Shown: one piece after another, positions 1-10,402 of the stretch
Layout: every line of letters begins with the position of its first letter
Position numbering within the stretch: the first letter of the stretch is position 1
Origin: Symsagittifera roscoffensis
Taxonomy: Eukaryota > Xenacoelomorpha > Acoela > Convolutidae
Assembly: GCF_963678635.1 (NCBI RefSeq)
Contig: NC_087068.1
Coordinates: 14,204,027 to 14,268,026, forward strand
DNA: 64,000 bases
Reading direction: 5' to 3'
Position numbers and translations under genes: made by a program
The notes under the pieces: model-generated
What the model was told of the DNA's origin: nothing
Database searches by the model: none
What the model saw: the letters and a program-made list of their open reading frames with translations, nothing else

Positions 1-3000
1 ACTTTGATGGTTTACACTTCAGCCCCGATCTCTTCATGCACGCGAACACCTCGTCAAGCCTCTCGATGTGGTCTTCTAGTGTCGGCGTCGCTATTACCAC
101 GTCGTCCACGTAGCACATTACCAGGTTGCCGTACTTCTTCGTCACGCCTATCAACGCGTGTGCCATCAGCCGCTGAAACGTGGCTGTTGCATTGCAGAGT
201 CCAAACGGCATCCGTTTCCATTGAAACAGACCCAACTCGCAGGCGAACCCTGTCTTGTCCCTGTCTTGCTTCCTTAATGGTACCTGCCAAAAAGCCGAGC
301 CTAAATCAAGAGTCGTAAAAAATTTTGCATCACCTAATTTCGAGAGGCTCTCATCAATTCTAGGTATGGGATAGGCATCCTTCACCGTGACGGAGTTCAG
401 GTATCGAAAGTCACAACAAAACCTTAACTGGTCGCCTTTCTTTTTGGCCATCACTACTCCACACGCCCACGGTGACTTGGATGGTTCTATCATGTCATAC
501 TCTAGTAACGTTTCGATTTCTTTTCTACACGCGTCCGATTTGTGTGGGGTCATGCGCCTCGCCCCCTCCCTGTGTGGTACCGCGTTTTCCTCAAGTTCAA
601 TTTCATGTTCAACAAAATTACAACACCCGATATCCGCCTTATGCCTTGAAAAGACCTCCTCGTTTCGCTCTAGTACGTCCTTGATAGCTTCGAGCTGTTC
701 ATCTTTCAGTTTGCCCCTTAAATGTTCAATCTCCGGCAGAACCGGTTTATCAATTTGCATTTCATCTAGTGTGGGTCTCTCTGGAAAGTTCGAACAGCTC
801 GAAAGCCCATCGTCCGTTTCTGACTTAAGTGATTTGATAAGACCTGAAGAATCTTTTATTCTCTGCAATCGTCTCAAGATACAAATTTTGTCCCTGTGGT
901 TGGGACAATCAACAACTTCATTTTGTTTTGAGTTTTCAATTGTTTCATATCGAGTTTTAACCGGTAAAGCATATCCCAGCTTCCTGCCTCTCTGTATCGT
1001 GATCGGTATATCAAGGGTATTTAACAAGACACTGACGCAGAGGCCGCTCTTCGTTATCGAAAATGATCTTCCTAAAACAGCAGCGCTTTGACTATTAGGA
1101 TTTGGAACTATACACACTTGCTTGTTGTCACTTAGTTCATTATAATTTTTCATCCTCAAGCTTACGATTGCCGCTTCATTAGCTTTTAACCTCACTCTCT
1201 TACTCAAGAATACCGGTGCTTTGTTTTCATTCGCCATTATTAAATTTACCGGTTTGATTGCGTACCTCCTATCCGGATTCCGTATCCTGAACATTGCATT
1301 ATTTAGATCAATCGTTACGTCGAAATTCCTGATGAAGTCTCTGCCCAAAATGAATTGGTCAGATTCATCTAGGTTTTCTACCACGATGAAGCTCATCCAC
1401 AGGTTACGTTCCCCCAAATTGAGGGCTATTATCGGCGTCCTGCCCAGCACCCGTAGGGCCCCTTTGTTTGCAGCTGACAGCCGTATTCTCGAGTCTATCA
1501 AGTCACCTTTGTCAAAGCCCATCTTTTCCCATGTTTCGATTGGTATGACGCTCAAGACTGCTCCCGTGTCAAGTAATCCACGCAACTGAGTCTTTTTGCC
1601 ATTTATGTCTAGCACGTGCCCTGTCACGTCTGCTTCCGTCCCGATGTGCATTGCATCTTCTTCAAGCATGGCACAGTGTCCGATCGATCTTACTTTCAAT
1701 TCTTCTTTCCCTACATAGATTTGTCCAATTAGGTCTTCGTCGCATGTTATCATCGTCTTTGTATAGATGTTGATTCCATCTATATTCAGCATGACCTCGT
1801 GTGGACCATAAGCTTCAGTGTACCTATTATCAACACGTACCGATTTGCTGCCCCCTCTCGTGAGTAGTGCCCTAAGCGCTCTAGAAGTCGTTTGTGGACT
1901 TATTCCACTCAAGTAGTCTGCATACACGTCGATGTGCATTATCGTCTGGTCGCTCGGCTCGCTCAAGTTTCTGGTTACCTCGTGTCCGCCCACTGTGATT
2001 ATCGACATTATTCTTGCTCCGATTTTCGATATCCCAAAAGGTTTACCTGTCACCATTTTCACGGTGTTACAATTCCCAGTCTTCGTTGAGCCCGTTCTAG
2101 CCTCTGGTATTGAGTTCGATCCAGTTAATGCTTCGTTAAAATTTTGTCTTTCGATCTCCAACTTTAGTCGTTGCTCTATTTCTTTCGCAGCCAGATCTTG
2201 TTTCACTTTGGCAATTGCTTCCGTCGCCGCTTTCTCATAATTTATCTCTAGAGAGCTTCCGGCCGCGGACTCTAACGCACCACTAACATGTGTAACAGCT
2301 TTCACTGTCTTCGTCGGCAATTCGGTGTTTGGTGCCCCCAAGTTCCTAGATTCAAACTCGTTTTGCCTGTTCCGCTGATTCTGCACCGCCGCTAATGCCA
2401 ACTTATGTTTTGGGTGATTCTGGTCCTTGACCGCTTCCCAGAACAAGGGACAATCCATTCTGAAGTGCCCCTCCTGATTACAGAAGAAGCATCTGGCGCC
2501 TATCTTGATGATCAAGCCATTATAGTACTCGTGTTCCTCCATCTGGCTCATATCCTCCTCATCCGGTGCATAACCTAGGCTCTTCATGCCTTGTTTGTAC
2601 GTTGTGCAGTCAGCCACATGATGATCCGCTGACCCGCAGTTCGCGCATGATCTACGCTTGTCCATATCATCTCTAGGTTTGTACCATGATGACCTCTGGG
2701 GTTGGCTTCCCCCTTGCGTGTTCCTGTTTTCGGAATATGAGTACTTCTTAGGTTTCATCAGCATGTATTCTCTTGATTTCTGTCTCATTTCTTCTGGGGT
2801 GGGTGCGCTGTCCTTCGACAATGTGTAGTATGTTGCTAACATTGTCCTTAAGTCATCACTTTTCACCCCATCGATGAACTTCGAGGCAATGCTAAAGTTC
2901 CGTCTATTTGTCGACTCCTCTGGGTCACTCCTCCTTCTCAAGCTCTCGAGGTCATCTAGGAACCGATCTATTGACTCGTCGTCCCTCTGCCTTCTCTTTT

Positions 3001-4537
3001 CAAATCGCATCATCGCTTGGTGACCCTTCATGCCTGACCCGAACCGATTCAGCAATATCTCGAAGATCTTGTCCGCGGTGTCGCGTTCTTCCTCCTTCTT
3101 TGCGACCACGCATTTTAATGCCGTTCCTTCCAAGTTGCTCAGTATGGCTGTACATGCTTGTCTTTCGTCACTCAAGTTGTCTTGTTCTAGATGTAATCTC
3201 ATCACTTCCACCCAAGTGTCAATGCATCCATCGGAGTCGTCCTTGAATTCTTTTGGCTTCTTGAATGTCTTTCTTGATTTTCCCTCTCTCCTGTCGCTCG
3301 AGTCAGTGTTCCTCGTGGCGAAGGCCTCTAGAGTCCTGTTCATCATCTCCCAAGTGCTGGCCCATGTCATAGCATCCGGTCCTGTGTTGCTGTTAGCTGT
3401 CGAATCTCCCGGAGCAGTCGTTGTATTCGACGTTCCATTCTTCATTATTGTTTTCGCAGCTGTTGGTGCTATGCTTATCGCATCCCTGGTTAAGGGCAAC
3501 GGTGTCGATTGCCGTTTGCTCCTTTGTGGTTCTGCAAAGTCAACTCTGGTGCCTTGCGTACGATCCGTTGTCGGTCTTTCTTGTGGAGTAGAACCTCTCA
3601 AGATTGCATCCAACTTCGCCTGTATTGCACACGAACTCTCGGCTTGACTCTTGCTCATTGTGTCCATTCTCCTTTCCAGGCTCCCTAATTGGCTGTTAAC
3701 ATCATCATATCGGTTCTTCAACTGTTGCATGTCTGTTTTGATGTTCTTTTCTCGTTCTTCATTGGTGGCTTCTACTTTGTCTGACATTTCCTTGAGTCTC
3801 TCCTCTGTTGCCTTAGCTAGGTTAAAATAACTGTCTAGATACTCGTGTTTGTTGTATCTTATCTCCTTTTTTATCACCTCTCTGTCTTCTTCACTGTTCT
3901 TAAGCCTTTTGTCGATTTGATTTAATTTCGCCAACAAGTCGCCCAGCTCTATGGTAGTCTCTTCGTGGTCAGCCGTCGGTTTCTCTTCGGCCGTAGCCTC
4001 TGCTTTAGCTTGTTCCTCATTCTGGCCGGCTTCTGTCGCTTTCGTGCTCACTGTACCAAATGTTCGTGCTCTTTCTGTTTTTGGTTCTTCAGTCACGTTT
4101 TCTTTCGCTTTGAATCCGACCATCATTGCCAACTTGTCTGTGAAGGATGTCTTTTTCACTTGAGAGTCGTTTTTCACAGTCTCTCGGGTATTGCCTGTTG
4201 TGTCTTCCAATGCATCTATTCGTGAAAACTCCACGGTTTTTGGACTTTGGTCTTCCACGTGGGGCATCGGTGTGGATTCCGTTGTCCTCTTCTCCACCTC
4301 ATCTACGCTCTGGTCTGGTGTCTCTAGGTCGATTTCGATTGTGGGCTCCACCTGTTTTTCCCCCACATCTTCTCGTGTCTTACTCTCGGTGCCACTTCTC
4401 GTACTGACCATGTTAACTGAAAAGTTCTTCTTTGTTATCTTTGGGCCTGTTGATGTCGTTCCGCGCAGCGATGAATTATATTTCATGTTTGATCCACCTG
4501 ACCTTTTTTCGAGCACCGGTACCCTACTCCGCCTCAT
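1..4537 (-). CDS. Gag-Pol polyprotein of copy L, partial (gag, protease, RT start)
   Basis: The frame starts at an ATG at 4537 (a second in-frame ATG is at 4540) and reads without an evident stop to the window edge. Order: a charged, probably disordered gag N terminus and capsid-like region (about 4500-2700), two CCHC zinc knuckles (about 2660-2610 and 2500-2455), a DTGA aspartic protease (near 1570), and RT with the YVDD catalytic box near 103-118. It corresponds to residues 1 to about 1500 of the copy R protein. Gag packages RNA, protease matures the polyprotein, and RT copies RNA into DNA. Copies L and R are most different in the gag N terminus (about 4030-4420) and nearly identical elsewhere. 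I checked frame continuity by colinearity with R, not codon by codon. Confidence 0.85.
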   Translation of the reverse strand, partial: MRRSRVPVLEKRSGGSNMKYNSSLRGTTSTGPKITKKNFSVNMVSTRSGTESKTREDVGEKQVEPTIEIDLETPDQSVDEVEKRTTESTPMPHVEDQSPKTVEFSRIDALEDTTGNTRETVKNDSQVKKTSFTDKLAMMVGFKAKENVTEEPKTERARTFGTVSTKATEAGQNEEQAKAEATAEEKPTADHEETTIELGDLLAKLNQIDKRLKNSEEDREVIKKEIRYNKHEYLDSYFNLAKATEERLKEMSDKVEATNEEREKNIKTDMQQLKNRYDDVNSQLGSLERRMDTMSKSQAESSCAIQAKLDAILRGSTPQERPTTDRTQGTRVDFAEPQRSKRQSTPLPLTRDAISIAPTAAKTIMKNGTSNTTTAPGDSTANSNTGPDAMTWASTWEMMNRTLEAFATRNTDSSDRREGKSRKTFKKPKEFKDDSDGCIDTWVEVMRLHLEQDNLSDERQACTAILSNLEGTALKCVVAKKEEERDTADKIFEILLNRFGSGMKGHQAMMRFEKRRQRDDESIDRFLDDLESLRRRSDPEESTNRRNFSIASKFIDGVKSDDLRTMLATYYTLSKDSAPTPEEMRQKSREYMLMKPKKYSYSENRNTQGGSQPQRSSWYKPRDDMDKRRSCANCGSADHHVADCTTYKQGMKSLGYAPDEEDMSQMEEHEYYNGLIIKIGARCFFCNQEGHFRMDCPLFWEAVKDQNHPKHKLALAAVQNQRNRQNEFESRNLGAPNTELPTKTVKAVTHVSGALESAAGSSLEINYEKAATEAIAKVKQDLAAKEIEQRLKLEIERQNFNEALTGSNSIPEARTGSTKTGNCNTVKMVTGKPFGISKIGARIMSIITVGGHEVTRNLSEPSDQTIMHIDVYADYLSGISPQTTSRALRALLTRGGSKSVRVDNRYTEAYGPHEVMLNIDGINIYTKTMITCDEDLIGQIYVGKEELKVRSIGHCAMLEEDAMHIGTEADVTGHVLDINGKKTQLRGLLDTGAVLSVIPIETWEKMGFDKGDLIDSRIRLSAANKGALRVLGRTPIIALNLGERNLWMSFIVVENLDESDQFILGRDFIRNFDVTIDLNNAMFRIRNPDRRYAIKPVNLIMANENKAPVFLSKRVRLKANEAAIVSLRMKNYNELSDNKQVCIVPNPNSQSAAVLGRSFSITKSGLCVSVLLNTLDIPITIQRGRKLGYALPVKTRYETIENSKQNEVVDCPNHRDKICILRRLQRIKDSSGLIKSLKSETDDGLSSCSNFPERPTLDEMQIDKPVLPEIEHLRGKLKDEQLEAIKDVLERNEEVFSRHKADIGCCNFVEHEIELEENAVPHREGARRMTPHKSDACRKEIETLLEYDMIEPSKSPWACGVVMAKKKGDQLRFCCDFRYLNSVTVKDAYPIPRIDESLSKLGDAKFFTTLDLGSAFWQVPLRKQDRDKTGFACELGLFQWKRMPFGLCNATATFQRLMAHALIGVTKKYGNLVMCYVDDVVIATPTLEDHIERLDEVFACMKRSGLKCKPSK

Positions 4538-4806
4538 CATTTCTATTTACAACTGCTTCTATTTACAATTTTATTATATACACGATTCTATTCTAAGGGT
4601 AAAAAAAATATTTTTTGTGGTAACAAATTCTGTACAACGTGTTAAAAACCTTCTCCAATTCCCTTTCTAAAACCTCCGAAAAATTTTCCTTAATTTGGTC
4701 TTAACCCTACCTATTTCAATTTGTCTTGTTCTGTCTTAAAACGCACTTGTTGTAATTTGACTTCAATTTCTATACCGTCCCAAGACTATTCGTCACTATC
4801 ACAGTA

Positions 4807-5475
4807 CTCTCCGTTAGTGTCCTAAGACCCTTGTACCAAGACCAGTGTCCCAAGGCTAGTGTCCCAAGACTACTGTCCCAAGACCAGTGTCCCAAGGCTA
4901 GTGTCCCAAGACTACTGTCCCAAGGGTAGTGTCCCAAGACCAGTGTCCCAAGACTACTGTCCCAAGACTAGTGTCCCAAGGCTAGTGTCCCAAGACTACT
5001 GTCCCAAGACTAGTGTCCCAAGGGTAGTGTCCCAAGACCAGTGTCTCAAGGCTGGTATCCCAAGACTAGTGTCCCAAGGGTAGTGTCCCAAGACCAGTGT
5101 CCCAAGGCTGATGTCCCAAGACTAGTGTCCCAAGACTAGTGTCCCAAGACCACTGTCCCAAGACTGTCCCAGGACCACTGTCCCAAGACCACTGTCCCAA
5201 GACCCTGTCCCAAGACCCTGTCCCAAGACCCTGTCCCAAGACCCTGTCCCAAGACCACTGTCCCAAGACCACTGTCCCAAGACCCTGTCCCAAGACCACT
5301 GTCCCAAGACCCTGTCCCAAGACCCTGTCCCAAGACCACTGTCCCAAGACCCTGTCCCAAGACCACTGTCCCAAGACCCTGTCCCAAGACCCTGTCCCAA
5401 GACCACTGTCCCAAGACCCTGTCCCAAGACCACTGTCCCAAGACCCTGTCCCGAGACCACTATCCCAAGACTGCT
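4807..5475 (-). repeat. TGTCCCAAG-type tandem array in the leader (copy L)
   Basis: The array consists of short units built on TGTCCCAAGAC, about 12-14 bp each. Variants are grouped: CTGTCCC-type units lie at 5150-5450 and TAGTGTCCC-type units at 4850-5150. It sits directly upstream of gag, and the same array is at 53340-54060 in copy R. Because unit length keeps several frames open, it yields long spurious ORFs on both strands. Possible roles include RNA packaging or transcriptional control, by inference only. Confidence 0.85.
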
Positions 5476-6337
5476 CTGTTTTAAGACTTCTTCGGTCTTG
5501 TCCCAATACTCGTCACGGAGTGTCTTCCTCGTTGTAGGGTCTTCTTGAACCACCGTACCTTGTACCACCACTCAAGCTCTAGTAAAATTTTCCCAAAAAC
5601 CCTCTCTTAAAAGCCAAATGCTGACCCCCCTCTTCTTTTTGGTTGTTTCTCTTTCAATGTAGGTGCGCAGGTATCTTGTGATCACCTGTTCGTATATAAC
5701 CAAACACAAATCCTCAATAAAATGCAACAAAAAATTTTAAGTAAGAAAAATAATAAAAACAGAAAAATGAGCCCACCTAAAATTTAAAGGTGACCAATGT
5801 CTACCTTTCGTCTAAAAAAATTGTCTGGTACCTAATTGCCACGCGTTTTCCTCCCCCCACTAGTGATCTTATGGGGTATCACAAAAGCTGTCTATATCCG
5901 GTCCCCCCTACCAAACCAACCAGCGTACCAGTCTTAACTCGAGTTGAATTCTGGATCTCCACCTAATATTACCAACGCGTGTTAATTTCTAATGTAACTA
6001 AGTCAACGATGTCGACTAATTAGTTACTCTAATTTCCCCCTTTTTACAATTTACAACCGCCAACCTCTAACTTAACCAGCCCCCCTTCTAACCTCCCCCC
6101 TTTCTAGCCCCCCTTCTTAAGCCTAAAAATTACTTTAAGCGCCGGGTGCTAAACCTCTCAAGAGAAAACCGTAGACCTGTTTCCAGGCCTGCTCAAGTAA
6201 AAACGTTCCTCAAAACTGGGGGATTTCGCTTATCCAATTTTACACTTATCTCCTATAATGTAATGTGGATTCTAACGATACCCGTTTTGCCCAACTTGAG
6301 AACTCGAGAATTGCCAAATCCTTCTTGGCTGCTTTCC

Positions 6338-6535
6338 CACTCGACTGGTCACCTGTTCCAGTCCAGTCTCCTATTGGTTCAGCCAAGTGTCCCTGAACCA
6401 CTCTCCCACTCGGCTGGTCACCTCTTCCAGTCAAGTCTCCTATTGGTTCAGCTCAGTGTCCCTGAACCACTTTCCCACTCGGCTGGTCACCTCTTCCAGT
6501 CAAGTCTCCTATTGGTCCAGCTAAGTTCCAAGCTA
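6338..6535 (-). repeat. 69-bp leader minisatellite, three units (copy L)
   Basis: Units begin at 6338, 6407 and 6476 with CACTCGACTGG or CACTCGGCTGG and are 69 bp long; the third is partial. Copy R has exactly one unit fewer at the matching place (52365-52491), which fits slippage or unequal exchange since the copies diverged. Confidence 0.8.
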
Positions 6536-6987
6536 TCTGAAAACCCTTGACAACGCCCCACTTTGGGCACTTTATTCAGTTTACTGGTTTAAATTGCTAG
6601 GTTGATCGAAACGATCGAACTTGTAAAACAGTATGGGTATACTATTTAATTAATATAAAGGTTTGATCCAACTAATCTGGTGTCAAAGTCACTGTCTTTT
6701 TTCGTTTTATGGTTTTTGTTCCTTTTTCTATTCTTTTTTGGTTTTTGTTTTGCTTTTTGTCTTTTTGCTCGTGTTTTTGTCCCCCTAGTTGCCCCCCTTT
6801 ACTCGGTTAGCTAAGCCTCGTTCGGAGAGCGTACCAGGAAATTTTCTCGAGTTTTCTTAAAAAGCTATCACGGTACAACCGGAAGGTTTGCACGTTCCTG
6901 TCGAACCGTACCGCCGGTACTCTAGAATGGGCATTCAGCCCGAAGCTGTCTCAAGTGGGTTCGACTCCGTAGTCTTGATGTCGTAAA

Positions 6988-7002
6988 CACCCAGGAGCGC
7001 CA
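6988..7002 (-). other. Candidate primer binding site (copy L)
   Basis: On the minus strand TGGCGCTCCTGGGTG lies about 11 bases beyond the LTR end. It begins with TGG, as expected for pairing with a tRNA CCA end, and is identical in copies M and R. I could not identify the tRNA. Confidence 0.6.
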
Positions 7003-7301
7003 TAAAAACACTATGTAACATTCGTCTACTGCAGTCACACATGAGGCTTAAGAAAAATAGGCCCTATAACCACTGGCTCAAGGGTCAGGGACACTATCTC
7101 TTGTGTTTTCCCACCTCAAGAACGGTCGGAGCCAGTTCGGTTCGCTTATGACATGAGACTACGACCCGTTACAGCTTAAAGGCTACTACTAAAATATCCC
7201 CCCACTCTAGAATTAGAAACGTCCCCATACTTAGGTCTCTAGATACCCAAAATACATGAACGCCGTTAAAAACCGGGTTGGAACAATCCGTTAGGTTACT
7301 T

Positions 7302-7343
7302 TTTATTAGACAGTGTGACTTTGATCCATTTCAGATGGATCAA
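7302..7343 (-). promoter_or_regulatory. LTR hairpin plus AATAAA (probable R-region poly(A) signal)
   Basis: At 7321-7343 there is a perfect 9-bp stem (TTGATCCAT/ATGGATCAA) with a 5-base loop. On the minus strand it is followed about 14 bases downstream by AATAAA (7302-7307). The arrangement recurs in all four LTRs of the window. I infer a poly(A) signal with an associated RNA structure; no transcript evidence is available. Confidence 0.55.
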
Positions 7344-7679
7344 CCTAAAACTCGCCTTATCTCAACATAACAATCATAAAACACACTCTAGAAATTAAAT
7401 TTGTACTCACATAGCAGCACGCTCAAGAATTGGGAAAATAATCCAGTCAGTAACTAACTCAAGAAATAAATAACTAAGAGAAGTTTAATGTTTTATAGTT
7501 TGGACAGCAAGGATAAGTTCATGCTCTAGAATTTGAGTTCTCTTGGACCGTTGGGACACTCTAGTTGTCCGCCTTTCCGCTGAAGGTTCACTCTGGTCCA
7601 ACTTTAGTAATCGCTCTCTCGGGGATACTCTGTCTTCTATTTCAAGTAGGACAGCTCTACTCTCGATTATATATAGACG

Positions 7680-7700
7680 GAAATTGCGAATAGCAATTTC
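7680..7700. promoter_or_regulatory. Conserved LTR stem-loop (copy L)
   Basis: The perfect inverted repeat GAAATTGC/GCAATTTC surrounds a 5-base loop. The same stem occurs at 51173-51193, and in copy M (28003-28025) it is lengthened by one base on both sides, so pairing is preserved. The function is unknown; a regulatory or RNA-structural role in the LTR is inferred. Confidence 0.5.
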
Positions 7701-7902
7701 CCACTCGTTTTTACTTTCTAACTTTCCCGCAATTGCTCTAAAATTGTTCTGATTTCTTTTTCTGATTTTCAGTTGTCGCGAGAAAATCGTGCATGACATG
7801 TTCCATTCGAATTTTTGAAAAATAAAATTTCTCTCCAAAATCAAGTATTTTCTGCTCTTCTCAAGGTCAAACTTCCAAATATGACCGACTGGCACACGTA
7901 AA

Positions 7903-9780
7903 TTGGCGAAATTTAATTTGCTCTATTCGACATTGTTGTCTGATCTTCAAAGAGATTTGAATAACTCGATTGAGCTAGACAACATTACATTACTGTCTTC
8001 TTTTCATTCACTTGATACTAACGACTGTTTCAAAATTCTCCACAAACTTTCTGGCAGCACACCAATTCCTTCTGTTGTTAAATTGGGAGCATCATGTGCT
8101 TCTACTGATAACACCAAAGCCGATTTGTTTAATAACTTTTTCTGTTCTGTGTACAAAAGCGAAACGTTTACGTATAACGGTTGTTCTGATAAAACTTCCA
8201 TTAACTTGCGCGAATTATCGTTTGGTGAAAGTGATGTAAATAGTTTACTTAAAAAGGTACCAGATACCACAGCAGTTGCAGCTGATGGCATTCCACCATT
8301 TGTTCTCAAATATAATGCTGATGCACTCACGCCTATGGTATATATTCTATTCAGTCAAATTGTTACCTGCTGTATTTGGCCCGATTTTTGGAAAGAGGCG
8401 TTTATCATGCCTTTTCATAAGTCCGGGTCAAAATCTGACATTACAAATTATCGTGGAATTAGTATTTTACCGCGCTTATCGCTTTGCTTGGAAAAACTGC
8501 TTTTTAATTTCATTTATTCTAATGTTCGACACAGACTTTCTCGTAGACAGCATGGCTTTGTTAAAAAGCGCAGCACGTTTACACAATTGTTGGAATATGT
8601 TGAAAATATTTACAAATGTATTGACGCCAATCAAAATTTCTGTTCTGTATATTTTGACATTCAAAAGGCTTTTGACTCTGTGTCACACAAACAGTTGCTG
8701 AACAAGCTGTCTTCTTTTGGTTTTGACGAAAATTTTATCATGTTAATTTCATCTTATCTTTCCAATCGCTCACAAAGAGTACGTATTAACAATATTCTAT
8801 CTTACAAAGGTTACATCTCTAGCGGTGTACCACAAGGAAGCATTCTAGGACCACTTTTATTCCTTATTTATATCAATGACCTCCCGGATGTTGTAAAGTA
8901 TTCCTCACCGTCTTTATTTGCTAATGACCTGAAACTGCTTTATCGAGACAACTATCATGACAATTTTCAGTCTGATTTAGATTCGGTAGAGACCTGGGCA
9001 ACCCAAAAAGGTTTTGATTTTCATCCAGACAAAACTAAATTCATTTCAAACAATAGCTTTATTTTCAACCTTTATCTTAACGGGTCAGAAATATGCTCTG
9101 TTGATCATATCAAAGACTTGGATATTTATATCTCGCCTACTTTGTCTTGGAATCACCATGTTTCTGCAAAACTTGGTAAAGCCACGAAGTGTTTTCATTA
9201 TTTAAAGCGTAATGTTCCTTTCAACTCACCTGTTAAAACTAAGCTTCAAATGTACATTTCTTGTGTGAGGTCCATTTTACTTTATAACTCTTGTATTTGG
9301 TACCCAAATTTATCAAAGCTACGTGATTTGGAAAAATTCCAGAAAAAGGCAGTAAAGTGGATAATTGGTTCCACTAATTATACTGACAGTCTTGTGATGT
9401 TAAACATACTGCCTATTTGCTATCAAATTATTTTTACTGATTGTCTTCTCTTCTTCAAACTGTTACATAACTGTTATGACCTCGATATTAATGACTATGT
9501 TGCTGTTAGTGAATCGAGACCGGGTAACAGATCCAGTCAGAGAATGGTATTCTCTGTACCGCTTACCCGCAAATTCTGTTCCCTTGGGAGCTTTTCCCAA
9601 AGAACAATTCATAGCGTCAATAGTGTTTTAGCAAACGTCGACATCAACTCTACAACTACAGTCTCACAAACCAAGACTCTACTCTTCAATTTCCTTAAAC
9701 AGCAACTTCAATCAACCTTCAATCTCAACAATCCATGCACTTTCTTCATCAAATGCCGTTGCAACACATGTCGTTCCTGA
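7903..9780 (+). pseudogene. CR1/Jockey-group LINE reverse transcriptase (N-terminally cut, catalytic Asp replaced)
   Basis: About 625 codons are open up to the TGA at 9778. RT blocks are clear: a KSRG-equivalent region at 8260-8300 (AADGIPPFVL), NYRGISILP (about 8447), FDIQKAFDSVSH (about 8655), SGVPQGSILGPLLFLIYIND (about 8821) and motif C. Motif C reads FANDLKLL instead of FADD: the first catalytic aspartate (8923-8925) is AAT, Asn, which should abolish polymerase activity. The listed start is a TTG just inside the LTR junction and not a true start, because the protein continued upstream before copy L inserted. The long open frame with a dead active site suggests a relatively recent insertion that has begun to decay. 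Confidence 0.88.
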
Positions 9781-9860
9781 ACATTAACAATTTAACTCAA
9801 AGCTTGAATTACACAAACTCAAAATTTCACTTTTATATGTAGTATCATTCACTAATAAAG

Positions 9861-9889
9861 TCTCTTCTTCTTCTCCTTCTTCTTCTTCT
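9861..9889 (+). repeat. CTT-rich microsatellite tail of the CR1-like LINE
   Basis: (CTT)n-like repeat directly after an AATAAA-containing 3' UTR. Short tandem tails are typical 3' ends of CR1-group elements. Confidence 0.65.
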
Positions 9890-9895
9890 ATTAGT

Positions 9896-10338
9896 CTTTA
9901 TTAGTATATTAAGTGTGACGTTAATAGATACTCATATGTGTGAATCAAATGAGATGAAATTACTTCATCGATAAAATCATCAAATTAGGAATGGACAGAG
10001 AGATATTAAAAAAACGTTTGCAAACCCCTTAAAAAATGTTAGCAACATAAAATCTTTAAACATTCTTAAACTGAACATATAATTGCAAATACACTGATGA
10101 AAACGAAATTCACGCCATGTACATTTAGAAATAGATTGCATTTCAGTAGTGTAGAACTGTTTCAACTCCTTCGTGATAGTTGATGTGGTAATATCAATTT
10201 TTCGTAGGACAGCAATTTGCTCTAACAATATTGCTGTATAAGCTAAATAACCTAAAGTTAAACAATAAAGTAAAGCAACCGGGGGCAATGCTGGAAGTTG
10301 TTGTACAGTAGTATCTATCGTTTTAATTGTACAATAGT
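9896..10338. other. AT-rich flank between the two LINEs
   Basis: No recognisable gene. A 102-codon ORF on the minus strand (10288-9980) has no motif I know. Just before the 64-bp repeat there is a small tandem duplication (about 26 bp, from 10308) of AGTATCTATCGTTTTAATT. Confidence 0.5.
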
Positions 10339-10402
10339 ATCTATCGTTTTAATTCGAATTCAGACCTAAATACTTGCAATCAGAATTCTTCGCTATTGTA
10401 AC
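10339..10402 (+). repeat. 64-bp direct repeat, left copy (candidate target-site duplication)
   Basis: Matches 14478-14541 over 64 bp with about 3 mismatches (for example GAATTC against GAACTC). The two copies exactly bracket the RLE-type LINE, so I read them as its target-site duplication. Confidence 0.75.

Larger units (their letters stand above)
4538..7013 (-). other. Untranslated leader of copy L
   Basis: About 2.5 kb separates the LTR from the gag start, unusually long for a Ty3/Gypsy element. It holds a 69-bp minisatellite (6338-6535), a TGTCCCAAG-type array (4807-5475) and otherwise unique sequence. Small ORFs here (for example 6146-6550 on the plus strand) are on the wrong strand or low complexity, and I do not call them genes. 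Confidence 0.7.
1..7896 (-). mobile_element. Giant Ty3/Gypsy-type LTR retrotransposon, copy L (5' part, runs off left edge)
   Basis: The reverse strand carries, in order, an LTR (7896 to 7014), a primer-binding-like site, a leader of about 2.5 kb with two tandem-repeat blocks, and a gag-pol frame starting near 4537 that is still open at position 1 (mid RT). The whole block is the inverted counterpart of 50957-58910 (copy R). Antisense translations of corresponding segments differ at only about 4 of 234 residues, so the two copies are recent relatives. The element is inserted in a CR1-like LINE whose remainder starts at 7897. The 3' half, 3' LTR and target duplication lie outside the window. 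Confidence 0.9.
7014..7896 (-). repeat. 5' LTR of copy L
   Basis: On the minus strand the repeat starts TGTGCC and ends TGTTACA, the same ends as the LTRs at 27818, 49095 and 50957. It contains two perfect hairpins and an AATAAA, described separately. The boundary at 7896 is exact because the flanking CR1 sequence begins at 7897. The 7014 boundary rests on alignment with the 3' LTR of copy M, which ends at the same TGTTACA. Confidence 0.88.
7897..9895 (+). mobile_element. CR1-like LINE, 5' part removed by insertion of copy L
   Basis: The remaining part carries the RT domain, the C-terminal region, a short 3' UTR with AATAAA near 9853 and a CTT-rich microsatellite tail (9861-9889). The upstream endonuclease and ORF1 are not in this window and should lie beyond the left end of copy L. 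Confidence 0.8.

Noticed and set aside
387-1091. 234-codon plus-strand ORF (mirror at 57827-58531)
   Set aside because: Antisense shadow of the RT region of gag-pol; it has no independent motif.
4859-5571. Several overlapping ORFs of 70-149 codons with SQDPVPRP- or SWDSGLGT-type repeats (also at 53255-53748)
   Set aside because: They are in all frames of a short tandem DNA array, a by-product of its stop-free unit, and lie in the leader.
6146-6550. 134-codon plus-strand ORF with repeated HSAGHLFQSSLLLVQ-like segments
   Set aside because: Translation of the 69-bp minisatellite on the strand opposite to the element.
9980-10288. 102-codon minus-strand ORF
   Set aside because: No motif, AT-rich surroundings and no support from a second copy.
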